Positions 12,953 to 23,637 of a stretch of DNA of 64,000 nt are shown here, one piece after another. How positions within the stretch are numbered: the stretch's first letter is position 1; every line of letters starts with the position of its first letter. The DNA comes from Leucogyrophana mollusca (lineage: Eukaryota > Basidiomycota > Agaricomycetes > Boletales): the NCBI GenBank assembly GCA_021014945.1, contig MU266364.1:101069-165068 (forward strand), in the 5' to 3' direction. Below the pieces are notes generated by a model. It saw only the letters and a program-made list of their open reading frames with translations. It was not told the origin of the DNA and did no database searches. The translations under genes and the position numbers were made by a program.

Positions 12953-14695
12953 CTATCTAACACTCGGTCTCGGAGCATGCGAGCAGCCCTTTCCTTGTGC
13001 TCTCGTGGCAGCGATAACCGGGAGGAGCTGGTTGAAATTGTCCCATTTCGCCTTATAGTTCTGCCTGACGCCCTCCAGACGGCGGTCAGCCCAGCGTGTA
13101 GCCCAAGCGTTTACTTTCATGAGATTTGGAAGGACCGCGGAGACAAAGACGGCCACGACAACGGGCTTATCTAACCTTGAGTTCCCCAAAGACACCTCCT
13201 TGATGTGTTCATTCGACAAGCCATTACACGGGCATGCGCGTGGGACTGGCAGCGCTTCTAATGAGCGAAAATCGACGTCGATACTAAGAGTGGACAGCTT
13301 TGGACAGTGCTGAAGGAGTGCGGCGAGTCCCTGGAAGGTGATTTGTGAAGGGGCTTCCCATCCGGCCGCTTTGTTCAAATGCAAAGCGGTCAACGCGGGC
13401 CATGCACGTGCCAACTCTTCGATTCCTGCGTCGTTTATGGAGAACGTACTGAATAGCTCAAGTCGCAGTGATCGCAAACGTGTAAATTGGAAAAGAGGTC
13501 GAAGTTGGTCGATTTTGAGCAAACATGTGCTAGGGTTTTGAATATCGTCATGGAGGGTGCGGGTATTTTCTTGAATCACGAGTTGAAAGAGTGAATCTGG
13601 AGAGCAAGAAGAGCACAAAGTTACAAAGAATGCGGCGACGCGAGCAGCCGGAGTATCTCCGTCGAAAGATACATCGACTAGATGGGGAGATATCTTCATC
13701 GTCTTTAGCAGAGAATCCATCGAGGACAAGACAGGTGCTTGCATTTTGAGCAAGGATAGTCGAGGAAATGGTGTAGCGGGTAGCTGCGATGATATAGAGG
13801 CAGCATTGAAGCTGATGTCGAGGGCAAAACTTGCGCTGGCGAGAGCTGGCAAACGGGCAAGATGTATGATCGCCTCCCCGTTGATGATGTTGACCATGAC
13901 AGATTTAAGGTGTTGCAGTCGACACAAAGTGCGAGACACGATAGTGATCGACCTTCCTGTCTCCCGAGGAGCATGCTTCGCTCGACCAATAGCGAAGTTC
14001 CTCAGTTTGGGACATATAATCCCAACCAACGAGAGTGTAGAATATGAGTAAGCATCCAGCGTCTCTGAGTCTAGTCTGATGATTAAACGGGTAACCTTCG
14101 TCGTTAAAAAATGCCGGAATAGTGGGATATGGTCAACCGGCAATCCGTTCCAGGTGATAGCACGGAGGTTGGGCAAGAGAGGGGAGGAAGTTGGCGGACA
14201 GCTCAGCACTTGAAGTACTTCAGAGCTGACAGTAGTTGTGACCTTGTAAGGATTGTTGTCGTAGGCCAACCCCCCCAGAGAGCGGACGCGGGGCGCATAC
14301 TTGTTGAAGATATCCCAGTCGGACATATCCATCGCCCTCTGGAATACCTGGCCAATTTCAAAACGTCGCTCAGGAGACACGTAGCGTTCAATGTAAAAGG
14401 TGCGTACGATAGGACTCTCTGGTTGGGTCAGATGAGGAGCGGTTGGAGGTACCTCGTGCACCTTCCATAAATCACGAGGCAGGCATTGCACAAGCCTCAT
14501 GAAATAATCCAAGTCTCCCCATAAAGCATCTAACGCAGGGCTCTGAATCGTTTTACACGTCCTGGCTAGAGCAGCCAAGGTTGCAGTTGCGTGGCAAGAA
14601 GGGACAGCCGGCATGCCGTTCGTGTCCAGGTCAGAGGCCGAGATGTGTTGACATATTTCGTGCAGGATCTCTGCGATGTGTAGACATCGATGCAT
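12953..14695 (-). CDS. F-box-like / leucine-rich repeat protein
   Basis: A single frame of about 580 codons. I chose ATG at 14695 (MHRCLHIAEILHEICQH). The N-terminus matches the degenerate F-box of Agaricomycetes: hydrophobic IAEILHEICQHI, then LAALARTCKTIQSPALDALW. The rest contains irregular leucine-rich segments (LRALRLELFSTF-like, LTALHLNKAAGW, CPKLSTLSIDVDF) that fold as LRRs in related proteins. It is presumably a substrate adaptor of an SCF ubiquitin ligase; the target is unknown. Such genes form very large families in mushroom-forming fungi and are often intron-poor, as here. No break is visible. Confidence 0.78.
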   Translation of the reverse strand: MHRCLHIAEILHEICQHISASDLDTNGMPAVPSCHATATLAALARTCKTIQSPALDALWGDLDYFMRLVQCLPRDLWKVHEVPPTAPHLTQPESPIVRTFYIERYVSPERRFEIGQVFQRAMDMSDWDIFNKYAPRVRSLGGLAYDNNPYKVTTTVSSEVLQVLSCPPTSSPLLPNLRAITWNGLPVDHIPLFRHFLTTKVTRLIIRLDSETLDAYSYSTLSLVGIICPKLRNFAIGRAKHAPRETGRSITIVSRTLCRLQHLKSVMVNIINGEAIIHLARLPALASASFALDISFNAASISSQLPATPFPRLSLLKMQAPVLSSMDSLLKTMKISPHLVDVSFDGDTPAARVAAFFVTLCSSCSPDSLFQLVIQENTRTLHDDIQNPSTCLLKIDQLRPLFQFTRLRSLRLELFSTFSINDAGIEELARAWPALTALHLNKAAGWEAPSQITFQGLAALLQHCPKLSTLSIDVDFRSLEALPVPRACPCNGLSNEHIKEVSLGNSRLDKPVVVAVFVSAVLPNLMKVNAWATRWADRRLEGVRQNYKAKWDNFNQLLPVIAATRAQGKGCSHAPRPSVR

Positions 14696-16046
14696 CGCGC
14701 CTCGAGCGACTTGTGCTACCGATGGCGGATGGCACAATCGGGGGAAGGGAGGAGTCCTTGACCGCAGTCAAGAATAGGAAGAAATACCAGGAGCCCCCTC
14801 CTAGAAGCACGTTTCAACCGAGACAGAACAAAAGAGAAGACCACGCGAGATCCGAACTGGAACATTACTATGGACTCGGACTTTTGAGTGGATTCGGCTA
14901 TTTCACGTGTTCCTAGGCATTTCCTCGGTGTTGGCTGACTGCTTGGAATCAGAACCAGATTCAATACACGAGCGTTGAGTCGACCATGTATAACAGCGGT
15001 GGGCGCAGGGATATGTCCTCTTGGCAACTCGGCGATGGCATGTGACTGGTCTCCTCGAGCTTCCAAGTACGACCTCAAAGACCCTCTTAATTGAGGCTCG
15101 CAGAGAAAGCTGCTGTAGCCCGAGGTGCCTGCAGGCCTGACGGGCGAAAAGAAAGTGTATGGGAAAAGACAGCACCTTCACTGGCGAATAGCTGGAGAGA
15201 GATACCTTGCGCTCTACGCTTATTATGGTTGTAGCACTGGTACTAACCATCTGAACTTGTAACGGCACAGTACCTTTCTCAGCTCTGATTAAGAGGCTTA
15301 ACTGATCGACTTACTGGAATCGTGTTTCCCCAGACTCTTGCTCACCAAAATTTCCCGATCTGTCTTACTGCTCAGATGCCTTAGCACTTGCTGTGGTTGC
15401 AGTATTCACAGTCGATAATGATAAGGGAGGATAAGAATCGTGACTTCAAGTTGTGGGGGGCGTGTGGAATCTGGATAGCTCGCCTTCGCCGTTGTTGGTG
15501 GCAGCGTCGATCGGCTGGGGTGCGGAGGAGGGGCGCGCGGCGATAATGGACGGTCGTTACGAGTAACGAGCCAGCCATATAAGCGGACAGTTAACAACAG
15601 GGAACTCCTCAAAGCTAGCTCCAACTACAAACTCGCGCCGTAGTTATCCCAAAGAAAATCTCGCTGACCAAAGTTAACGAAGGCCGGAATTTGCCGAAGC
15701 GGGGTAAGACTAGTAATAAACAGTAAACGGTATGTCCATTAGTCTTCCTAATAAGCATAGTACTGTTACCTCGAGCTCACTCTGGCCACTCACTTGCCGC
15801 GTACTACTCGATAGGCCTGGCTTTCCACTGGGATTTAGCAGGCGCTTTCTTGTTGCGCCCGCTTCGTGCGTGCGACCATGCAATTCCCGTGCCCATTGCC
15901 CATTACTGAGGGCAGATGTGGATGCGGATAATCCTGACGTCCGACCCCACTACCAAAAGCTACAGTGTCACTCCGACCCACGTCGAGCCCGATCTTATAC
16001 ACTTCGTATTTTGGAGAGATGACTGTACATATTCCTTCCACCCGCG
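14696..16046. other. Divergent intergenic region, no gene seen
   Basis: This 1.35 kb lies between the F-box start (-) and the P450 start (+). Several short frames exist, but none shows a domain, splice-joined continuation or family motif. It presumably holds both promoters. Confidence 0.4.
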
Positions 16047-18254
16047 ATGTCCGCCTTAACAGAGAGCCCCTTACTCGCGCTCGCTATAACATGCGCGGCT
16101 GCTCTTTTCATCGGCGGCCACTTGGCGAAGAAAAAGAGTGGCCCACCGTTGCCGCCGGGGCCTCCACCTTTGCCTGTGGTGGGTAATGTTCGAGGGATCG
16201 ACACTCACGCTCCCTGGCGTACCTACAGGGAATGGGGATACATCTACGGTGCCTTTTCCGCCCCTCCGAATACTCATAATCTGACTCTCCCTCCCGAAAG
16301 GCCCCATCGTCCACACTCGTTTATTCGACAAGCATATCTGCATTATCAACACGGAAGAGGACGCCAGGGAGCTTCTCGACCGTCGCTCTCAGATTTATTC
16401 TGACCGGCCCGAAATTGCAACTAATGAATTGTGCGCGTTCTATATTTTTCTCCCGCTCGGAGATGTAATTCCGTCCGATTGTCGTCTCAGGTTCGGATCG
16501 GCCTTCAATTCGGCTTTCTTGAGATATGGCCCAAGATGGCGTCTGCATCGGTTTGCTTCCTTCCCGACTTACTCTTAGATGTCACTCATAAACCGTTGTA
16601 TTCAGGAGGCTCTTTCACCAGACTTTCAGACCCGACCATGTCCAAACCTATCGTCCCATGCAGCTACAGAAAGGGTATCAGCTCCTTTTAGGTCTCCTGG
16701 ACACCCCCGAAGACATATTCGGACATCTCAAACGGTCTGTCTGTCCACTTCAAGATGGAGACCATCCTATCCCAATATCTTATGCACACAGGCACGGAAG
16801 CTCCATTATCATGGCGGCCGCGTACGGCTATGATACCAAACCTCGTGACGATCCCTATGTAACGGCAATTCAGAAGGCACTCGATTTTCTTATTGCGTAT
16901 CTGAGCCCTCAAGCATCTGCTGTCGTTGGGGCTTTCCCATTCAGTGAGTACCCTATCTTTGCAGCGACTTGTAATAACTATTTACCGGTTGAAGTTCTAT
17001 GGCTACCGTCTTGGTTCCCCGGCTTGTCGATTAAAAGCAATGCTGCTAAGTCCAGGCTGCTCGTCAAAGAATGGGTCGATCGTCCATTCGAGTACGTCCA
17101 AGAGACTATTGTACGCTTCGCTCTCATTGTGTCCAGTGGGCAGTGTACTCAAATTGCATGCAGAATTCAGGGACGGCGGTACCCTCTATGGCCACTGACT
17201 TTTTGACAAAGCAAGACGAGCAATTATCCCCAGACATGATGGCGGCTATCAAGGAGGCTTCCGCGACGGCTTTTGCAGGTAAATTAGCTTATCCTCTTTC
17301 TAATCCCAACTTCGACCTTAACGCACTACTTCAAAGCTGGTGCCGAAACCGTGCGTTCTAAGCACACCTTTGGCTGAGAACACTTTCCGAACTGAAAATA
17401 TCCTTAGACGATCGGAGCGTTACGCGTTTTTGTATATGCCATGATGAAAAATCCTGAGGTGCAAAAAAAAGCTCAGGCCGAGATCGATGCGGTGGTAGGA
17501 ACAGAGAGACTCCCGACCTTCGACGATCGCCGCTTGCTCCCTTACATTGACGCCATTGTGCGAGAAACTCTCAGATGGCTTCCTATTCTCCCGCTAGGTG
17601 AGAATAACCCTGCTTCCGCATGGCCGCATTAAGTAGTCGTCAATCGCGAATAGGCGTTCCTCACGCAACCACGGAAGACGACGTCTACAAGGGATATCTC
17701 ATTCCCAAAGGTAATTTCCATTGCATGAATGGATGGTCGTAAACTCCACTGACCCTCCCTAGGTTCGCTCATCCTCGCGAACATCTGGTGGGATTCCCGC
17801 TGTCTTCGTTGTTTGACCCAATAGCTCACTGCTTTGTCCCAAAGGGCCATGGGTCACGATGAGGCTAGATTCTCGAACCCATCCGAATTCAAGCCCGAGC
17901 GCTTCCTTACCCCGGGGGGAGAGCTCACCGACGAGGCGCTCAACTTCGCCTGGGGCTTCGGCAGAAGAAGCTGTGTGGGGAGACACATGGCGGACGCTTC
18001 GGTCTGGTCGGCCATAGTCCTCATACTTTCCACTTTCAATATCTCGAAACAGAAAGACAACGAAGGTCGTGAAATTGACGCCGAGCTGGATTGGTCGGTG
18101 GGGGTGACCGTGTAAGCTGATTTTGCTTGTGTCAATGCCTTTTCTCCATTCACCTTTGAACAGGCGCCTGGAGCCGTTCCCTTGCGCTCTCGCCCCGAGG
18201 TCGAAGGATATGACTGCCGAGAGATTGGCTGCCTTGTTCAGTGCAAGCGCGTGA
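16047..18254 (+). CDS. Cytochrome P450 monooxygenase (microsomal class II)
   Basis: Heme-thiolate monooxygenase, anchored in the ER by a helix after MSALTESPLLALAITCAAAL and followed by the hinge GPPLPPGPPPLPVVGN. About a dozen short introns cut the gene, so it looks broken in single frames. After splicing the order is intact: RLFHQTFRPDHVQTYRPMQL (helix C region), LPSWFPG, the I-helix oxygen motif AGAET-TIGAL built from three exons (17270-17440), the K-helix ETLR, FKPERF, and the heme loop FAWGFGRRSCVG with its Cys. A last intron after 18113 joins the tail ending LAALFSASA, stop at 18252-18254. About 510 residues. It resembles the large basidiomycete expansions around CYP5144/CYP64-type enzymes; the substrate is unknown. 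Confidence 0.88.
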
Positions 18255-18726
18255 ACGATGGTCAAACGAAATGGCTGTATGCCACACCGTCGCCTCCCCA
18301 ATCGTTTGACGACTATTTATCTCAGTCAAGCGGAAAATCTTCCTTATGCTCGTTCACTAGTCCATCAGCGTTTTGCTCTGTTTCAAAGAACATCTACACG
18401 TACCATCTATCTACTTGTTGTATCGTAGTCGCCCATGTAATGAATTACTTGTGCGCTGTCGATTGCAATACCTTCTCATCCGGTCTGTAGAATGTTGCAA
18501 AGGTACGACGAGGCTGCCTTGTGGCATTGCGTGGTGGCGGCAGAGGTGAAGCGAGTCTTGTGGCTATCCGTCGAAAAACAAAGGTCATCATGCATCATGC
18601 GCCAACTTGTTTGCCTTCCCCGATCCAACTCTTTCATCGAAATCTCATCGTCCGTCCCGTCTCGTAGCAGCGCTAGAGGACTTTACTGGAACGTCAGAAT
18701 CCAGTCTTGCGTCAAATAGGTCTTTT
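18255..18726. other. Intergenic region upstream of the karyopherin
   Basis: No gene is evident. The reading LVAALEDF...SSLAS around 18650-18715 is in frame with the karyopherin start and could be an upstream exon of it, but no ATG lies in that frame. Confidence 0.35.
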
Positions 18727-21700
18727 ATGCTAGCCAACTTCCTTCCCGCCTTGAATCAGGCAGATGTGCACCAAGCCGCTCAAGTAAATACTTCAAGCCA
18801 CTAGCCGGTCCCAGGCTCAGTTTACTGTCATTTCACAGCTGATACAGCAGGCGTATTTGCCTGCCCATGCCCACGTATCTTCCGACGACCAGCGCCGACT
18901 TCAGCAAGAGCTGTTTGACATACAGAGACGCCCCGAGGCATGGGGACTGGTCATACCTTTCCTCGAAAACCCAGATCCGAACGTACAGTTCTTCGGGGCT
19001 CACACTGCTCAGGTGAAGATAGCCAGAGACTGGTAAGTGGTTTCTCCATCGAACGTTGTGTCGTGTTATGCATGCTTTCTAACATTCTGACCTATCCCCA
19101 GGGATTCGTTTCCGCAAGAGAACGCGTCGCAATTACGCGACTTGATGCTCGAACTCACATCGTACTGTATCCTATCTGGCCGCAACAAAGTTATACTGCG
19201 CAAGCTCTTCGTTGCTGTGCGTAATCCATATATCGGTGCTACCCTATAGCTTACCAATCACGCACCAGATCGCGTCGCTTGCACTGAAGCTCGCACCTGG
19301 GAGCTCTTCGCAGTGGCCCGACTGGATTGTCTCTTCAGTAAAGTTCCTTTCAAGTCGTGGTTCAGCTTCGGAACACCTGCTCGACTATTTGTCCATTGTC
19401 GCTGAGGAAGTCGAGTCTGCTGACCTACTAGGCCCTGCCAAGTGAGTGGCCCACTTATCTAGTATCAGTTCACGATGGGCTAAGCGCGAGGTAGGATGCA
19501 GATGCAACAATCGCTTCTGGACGCATCTCCGATGGTCGTCCAGGCCATAATGTCATCAATTACCCAGTCGAGAGAACAGATGAAAACCCAAGAACTCCAG
19601 TCCGCACTCAAGTGTTTGCAAGCATGGATGCCCGTTCTTCGTGGCAGGCAAGCCCGTTTATGCTGGCCTCTAAATAGCGCTGACAGCTCCCTTCAGTGAT
19701 ATCACCCCTCTGATCCCTCTTCTAATTGCCCTCTTGACACCCTCCCCGCCGGAGGCCGACTTCGACGAATCCGTGTTCGTACCTGCATCCGATGCAATTC
19801 AAGAATTGACGTCAAGATCCTCTCTCGCTGGCGGGGCAGGTATTTCAACTCTCACCGACCCACTGCTGGTATGGCTTGACGCTTGGGGCAGCCGCATCCT
19901 TCAGTCCAGTCTTTCATGTGAGCGACATCTTTCTTTCGTAGGTAGAGTCTAGAATCTTAATGCCCAGCTTTTTCCAAAAGCTGGCTTTGTAGATGGAGTC
20001 TCGCACTCCCTCTGTAAGTTGGTCGTCGCACTCGGCGATCACTCGAACACGTACTTTGCGTCCAATATCACATCTCCAGTTACCGTTGCTATCACGCCAC
20101 AAACGAGATCACATCTTGTGCAAAGCTTTTTGCGACTCTTACTCGGATATACTGGCCTTCCAGGATATTACGGCATCGACGAGGAGGAGAGCGAAATGAC
20201 GCTCGGGTTCTGGTATCTGCTCCAGGAATCGCTCTGGAGTGCCGACTACAACTCACAAGACGAGGAAGATGAAAACGCGCCACCAAAGGTTGAAGAGCGG
20301 GAGAAGGACCAGTGGGCGGTTGTGACTGCAGTATTTGGCGAGCTGGTGCACGTTCTGAGGAGGAAGATTGTTTGGCCAGAAAAAAGCGTGCTTAGTGGTT
20401 GGGCGAAAGGTGAATAGTGAATTTCCGGTTCGTGGCTGCGTGGCACGAAACACTGACTTGGGAATGGTAGATCAAGTAGACAAATTCCAGGTGTAGGTCT
20501 TCGTCGCTTGCCTCCGGGCACGATGCTTACGGTTGTACAGTTATCGGAGGGACGTTGGCGACACCCTCCTCAACGCGTAGGTCCTTTCATCCATCCCAAG
20601 CACCCCGTCTTATCTCAGAATAGGTATTATATCCTGCGAAACGATATGCTGGGGTATTATTTGAATGATCTCCAGGTCAGACTAACGAGTCGACGCGATG
20701 GTGATGGATGGGAGGTCAGGACTTTCATCTCCTGGTGCCGTTATTGATCGTTGAATCCTGTTTACTAGGAAATCGAAGCCTCTCTACATTGCATCATGTC
20801 GGTCCAGGAAGGAGTTCCCCTAGACGATAACCCCCATCTCCGCCAACTATTTGGCTCAGAGGTGCTTGGCTGTCTGCCCACAACAGGCTCCGATCGTGTC
20901 CGGCGGACAATGTTGGGTCTGCTAGGTGAGAGTTGTCTTCAATTTGAAGCACTGTAGTTTCCTTGACTCGCTATCGGTCTAGGTACATACTCCTCGTGGT
21001 TCACAACCCAGTCCATAACCTCCACTCCCACTTCATCACCTTCCCTGCTGATGAATGCCGTTTCCTACGTCGCTGCTGCACTCCCAGAGCCTTCTCTATG
21101 TTGTTCGGCGGCGAACGCACTGCGTGATCTGTGCGACGCCAATCGCCTGGCGCTTGCACCACACATTAGCGCATTCGCAGAATTGCATGCTGGTCTAATA
21201 AGCATACCGGTGCGTGTGCCGCTATTCGGAATCCCAGCACCTTTGAAGTGATCGACGTCCAGGATACGGAGAAGAGTAAGGTCTTGCAGTCAATTTCCAG
21301 CGTGATACAAGCCTTGCCGCCGGAAGAGGAGATACCGCCTATCCAAGCGATCGTCAGCCCGGTGGTTGAGAAGCTTACTCAAGTCCTTCATTCGTCTTCA
21401 CAGGTTCGTCAATCGACGCATGCAAACAGTACATTGGTTTACACTGTCTTTGGGTGTTGCCAGCTTCCTGAGGAGGCGCGTGCTATGGCCATTGTGCAGC
21501 TCCAAACCCTGTCCGGCGTGGCGAAAGGCTTAACGCGTACTAGCGATACCTTACTGATCCTGGACGAGACGCCAGAGGAGCATGCTGAGGCAGAGCGCTT
21601 GCATCGGGCGCGGGGGGACTTTAGGATGGTCAAGTTGCGCGATGATATGTTTGCCGCTGTACGCAATACGACCAATTTATGGTCGACAGACGCCAGTGTC

Positions 21701-22911
21701 AGTGATGTAAGTCCCCACTCTCGTGGCCTCTTCTTCCATTTCGGGGCCATTCACGCGATCTGATTAACTCAGGCACTCAGCGATTTCTTCCGCTCAATAA
21801 CCTCCCTCCCCTCCGACACGACGCTGCTTTCCCTCCCAGCTGGCCCTATTCTCGAACTCATCTGCATTGCATGCCAGCGGCAGCTCACAGCCGTTTGGCT
21901 CTCGCTCGCGAGCATGCTCGTTATTCAGCTGGATCCGCCGACGCTCTTCTCATCGTCGACGCTCAAGTCTGGGCCGGACGCGGAGGCTCAGGGGGTTATT
22001 GCGAATGCGCTACCTTCGTTGCTGCAAACGTCGTTGACAATGTTGGGTCAGCCGAAGACGATGGAGTCGGTAAGTTGGTTCCAGGTGCAGTTAGTCCACG
22101 GGGGTCATTGAATTACTTCCCATTCCAGAATCCTGATATAGTTCAGGGTTTTTTTAGTTGCATGGATACGGTGAGATTTTCGCCTTCAAACGCAAAGGAT
22201 ATATGTCTGACGCACAGCGTAGGTTGCGAAACACTTTATTGTCGCCTTTTACAAGCTACCTCTTGGCGCACTTGATGCTTTGATGCAATGCGCCATCAGA
22301 TCGTTGTCCCTACAAGAGCGATACTCACTCGCAGCTGCATGCACATTCCTCGTACGTGTTTCCGGCCGCGTGACAGTTTCAAGTGCTTACAGCTATCCCT
22401 TTGCCTTGTTACAATTCAGGCCACTCTTATCAGGCTTACGGCTAGCAGCGATGAACTCAACGATGCGAGCACTGCCCTTATCCAAGTGCACGGCCGGCCA
22501 ATCATGCACGCCATTCTCTGTGGCTTCGCAGGGGTAGCACCTCGTTCGGCAGCCCCTAATCTGATTGAACTGCTTTCAATGGTAGCCCTGAAGTATCCGG
22601 CAGAGACGAGGGCGTGGATGAACGATATTCTATTTGCCGTGAGTGCGACGCTGTCAGATTGAAGTGTAGTTCTGAGAGTATGAGCCAGGACGACTTTATA
22701 CCGTCTAAAGCGAATCAGGATGCGAAGAAGGCTTTTGTTCAGGCTGTGGTAGGGTATGTTGTACCGTGGTATCGACATTGTTGCCTCGCGCTGATAACTT
22801 GATCACAGATCGCGTTCACCAAAGCGCACGAGAGAGGCTGCGCAGCAGTTTACCCTCATTGCAAGAGGGCTGGAAGGCTCTAGTTTCGGCTACGCGACCG
22901 TCAGCATGTGA
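18727..22911 (+). CDS. Importin-13-like karyopherin beta (Kap122 type)
   Basis: Nuclear transport receptor of HEAT repeats that binds RanGTP and cargo. The likely start, ATG at 18727, gives MLANFLPALNQADVHQAAQ and, after a GT-AG intron, LIQQAYLPAHAHV. This is followed by the family N-terminal block ELFDIQRRPEAWGLVIPFLE and NVQFFGAHTAQVKIARDW. Many short introns separate helical HEAT exons across 4 kb, such as LRDLMLELTSYCILSG, LKCLQAWMPVLRG, FGELVHVLRRKIVWP and LCDANRLALAPHISAF. The last exon ends TLIARGLEGSSFGYATVSM with TGA at 22909-22911. About 1,000 residues, near the family's usual length. An additional 5' exon is possible. Intactness of every exon was not checked, but both ends and the middle are conserved. 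Confidence 0.8.
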
Positions 22912-23637
22912 AGAGAGGCTCGGGATCTTCGGTGAAATAGGCCATGCTGTATAGTTGGCCAATATAATGGAGACCATCGGAATTGTCGGTCACTTCATCA
23001 TCCCGCTTTTGTATCACTGTCGCGCTGGTCTTCGGCGGTAAGGCGACCGATAACCCAGGCTGTGTGTAAAAGCGAGCTCGGCGGCCCCAAATCCCAGCAA
23101 CCAGCAGTATCCTGACAGAGCATTTTGTAAATCAAGTGGGTTCCTCCCACCACGCTTAATGATATTTGGTCCGCGTGTAAGATCTCCCCGACATCTGTCG
23201 TGCGACAGTGTCCGACTAGTAGCAAGCATGTGGTACGGAAGGAACTTGGGTCAGGCATTGGTCCCACGCTGCATCAAACAGTGCCCATAGCGGTAGAGTG
23301 TCGATGAACGGTGTCCCTTACGTCGTCCGACCATTTTCCAGGAGATAAAGAGCACAATCCAGAACTTGGTATCTGATAATGCTCCGTTAACGAGGTGCAG
23401 TCGGCAAAAGAGCGGCTTGTTGAGTGATATCGACGGACCGGAAGCTTCCGCATTCGGCAAGAAACTCGGCCCCTGCGGAGATAGGATTATAAAAAACGGC
23501 TCATGATTGGCTGCCCGGCAATTCAATCACAAGGACAACACCCATAAATTGCTGGGAGTTCGGACGCTGTTTGCCGAACCCTCGCTTTTCTTCAAACTTG
23601 CTTGTTTGTCGCTCACAGCGGTCGTCGTTTTGCGACG
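22912..23637. other. Intergenic region upstream of aconitase
   Basis: No gene is evident in these 726 bases between the karyopherin stop and the aconitase ATG. It should contain the aconitase promoter; pyrimidine-rich sequence lies just before the start (23575-23625). Confidence 0.4.

Noticed and set aside
14696..16046. Small genes between the F-box and P450 genes
   Set aside because: Open frames of 65-120 codons overlap each other on both strands, mostly lack ATG starts and show no similarity or splice-joined extensions.
16047..18254. P450 as a pseudogene because every single frame is short
   Set aside because: All interruptions coincide with GT-AG introns, and the spliced reading restores every P450 motif including the I-helix built from three exons.
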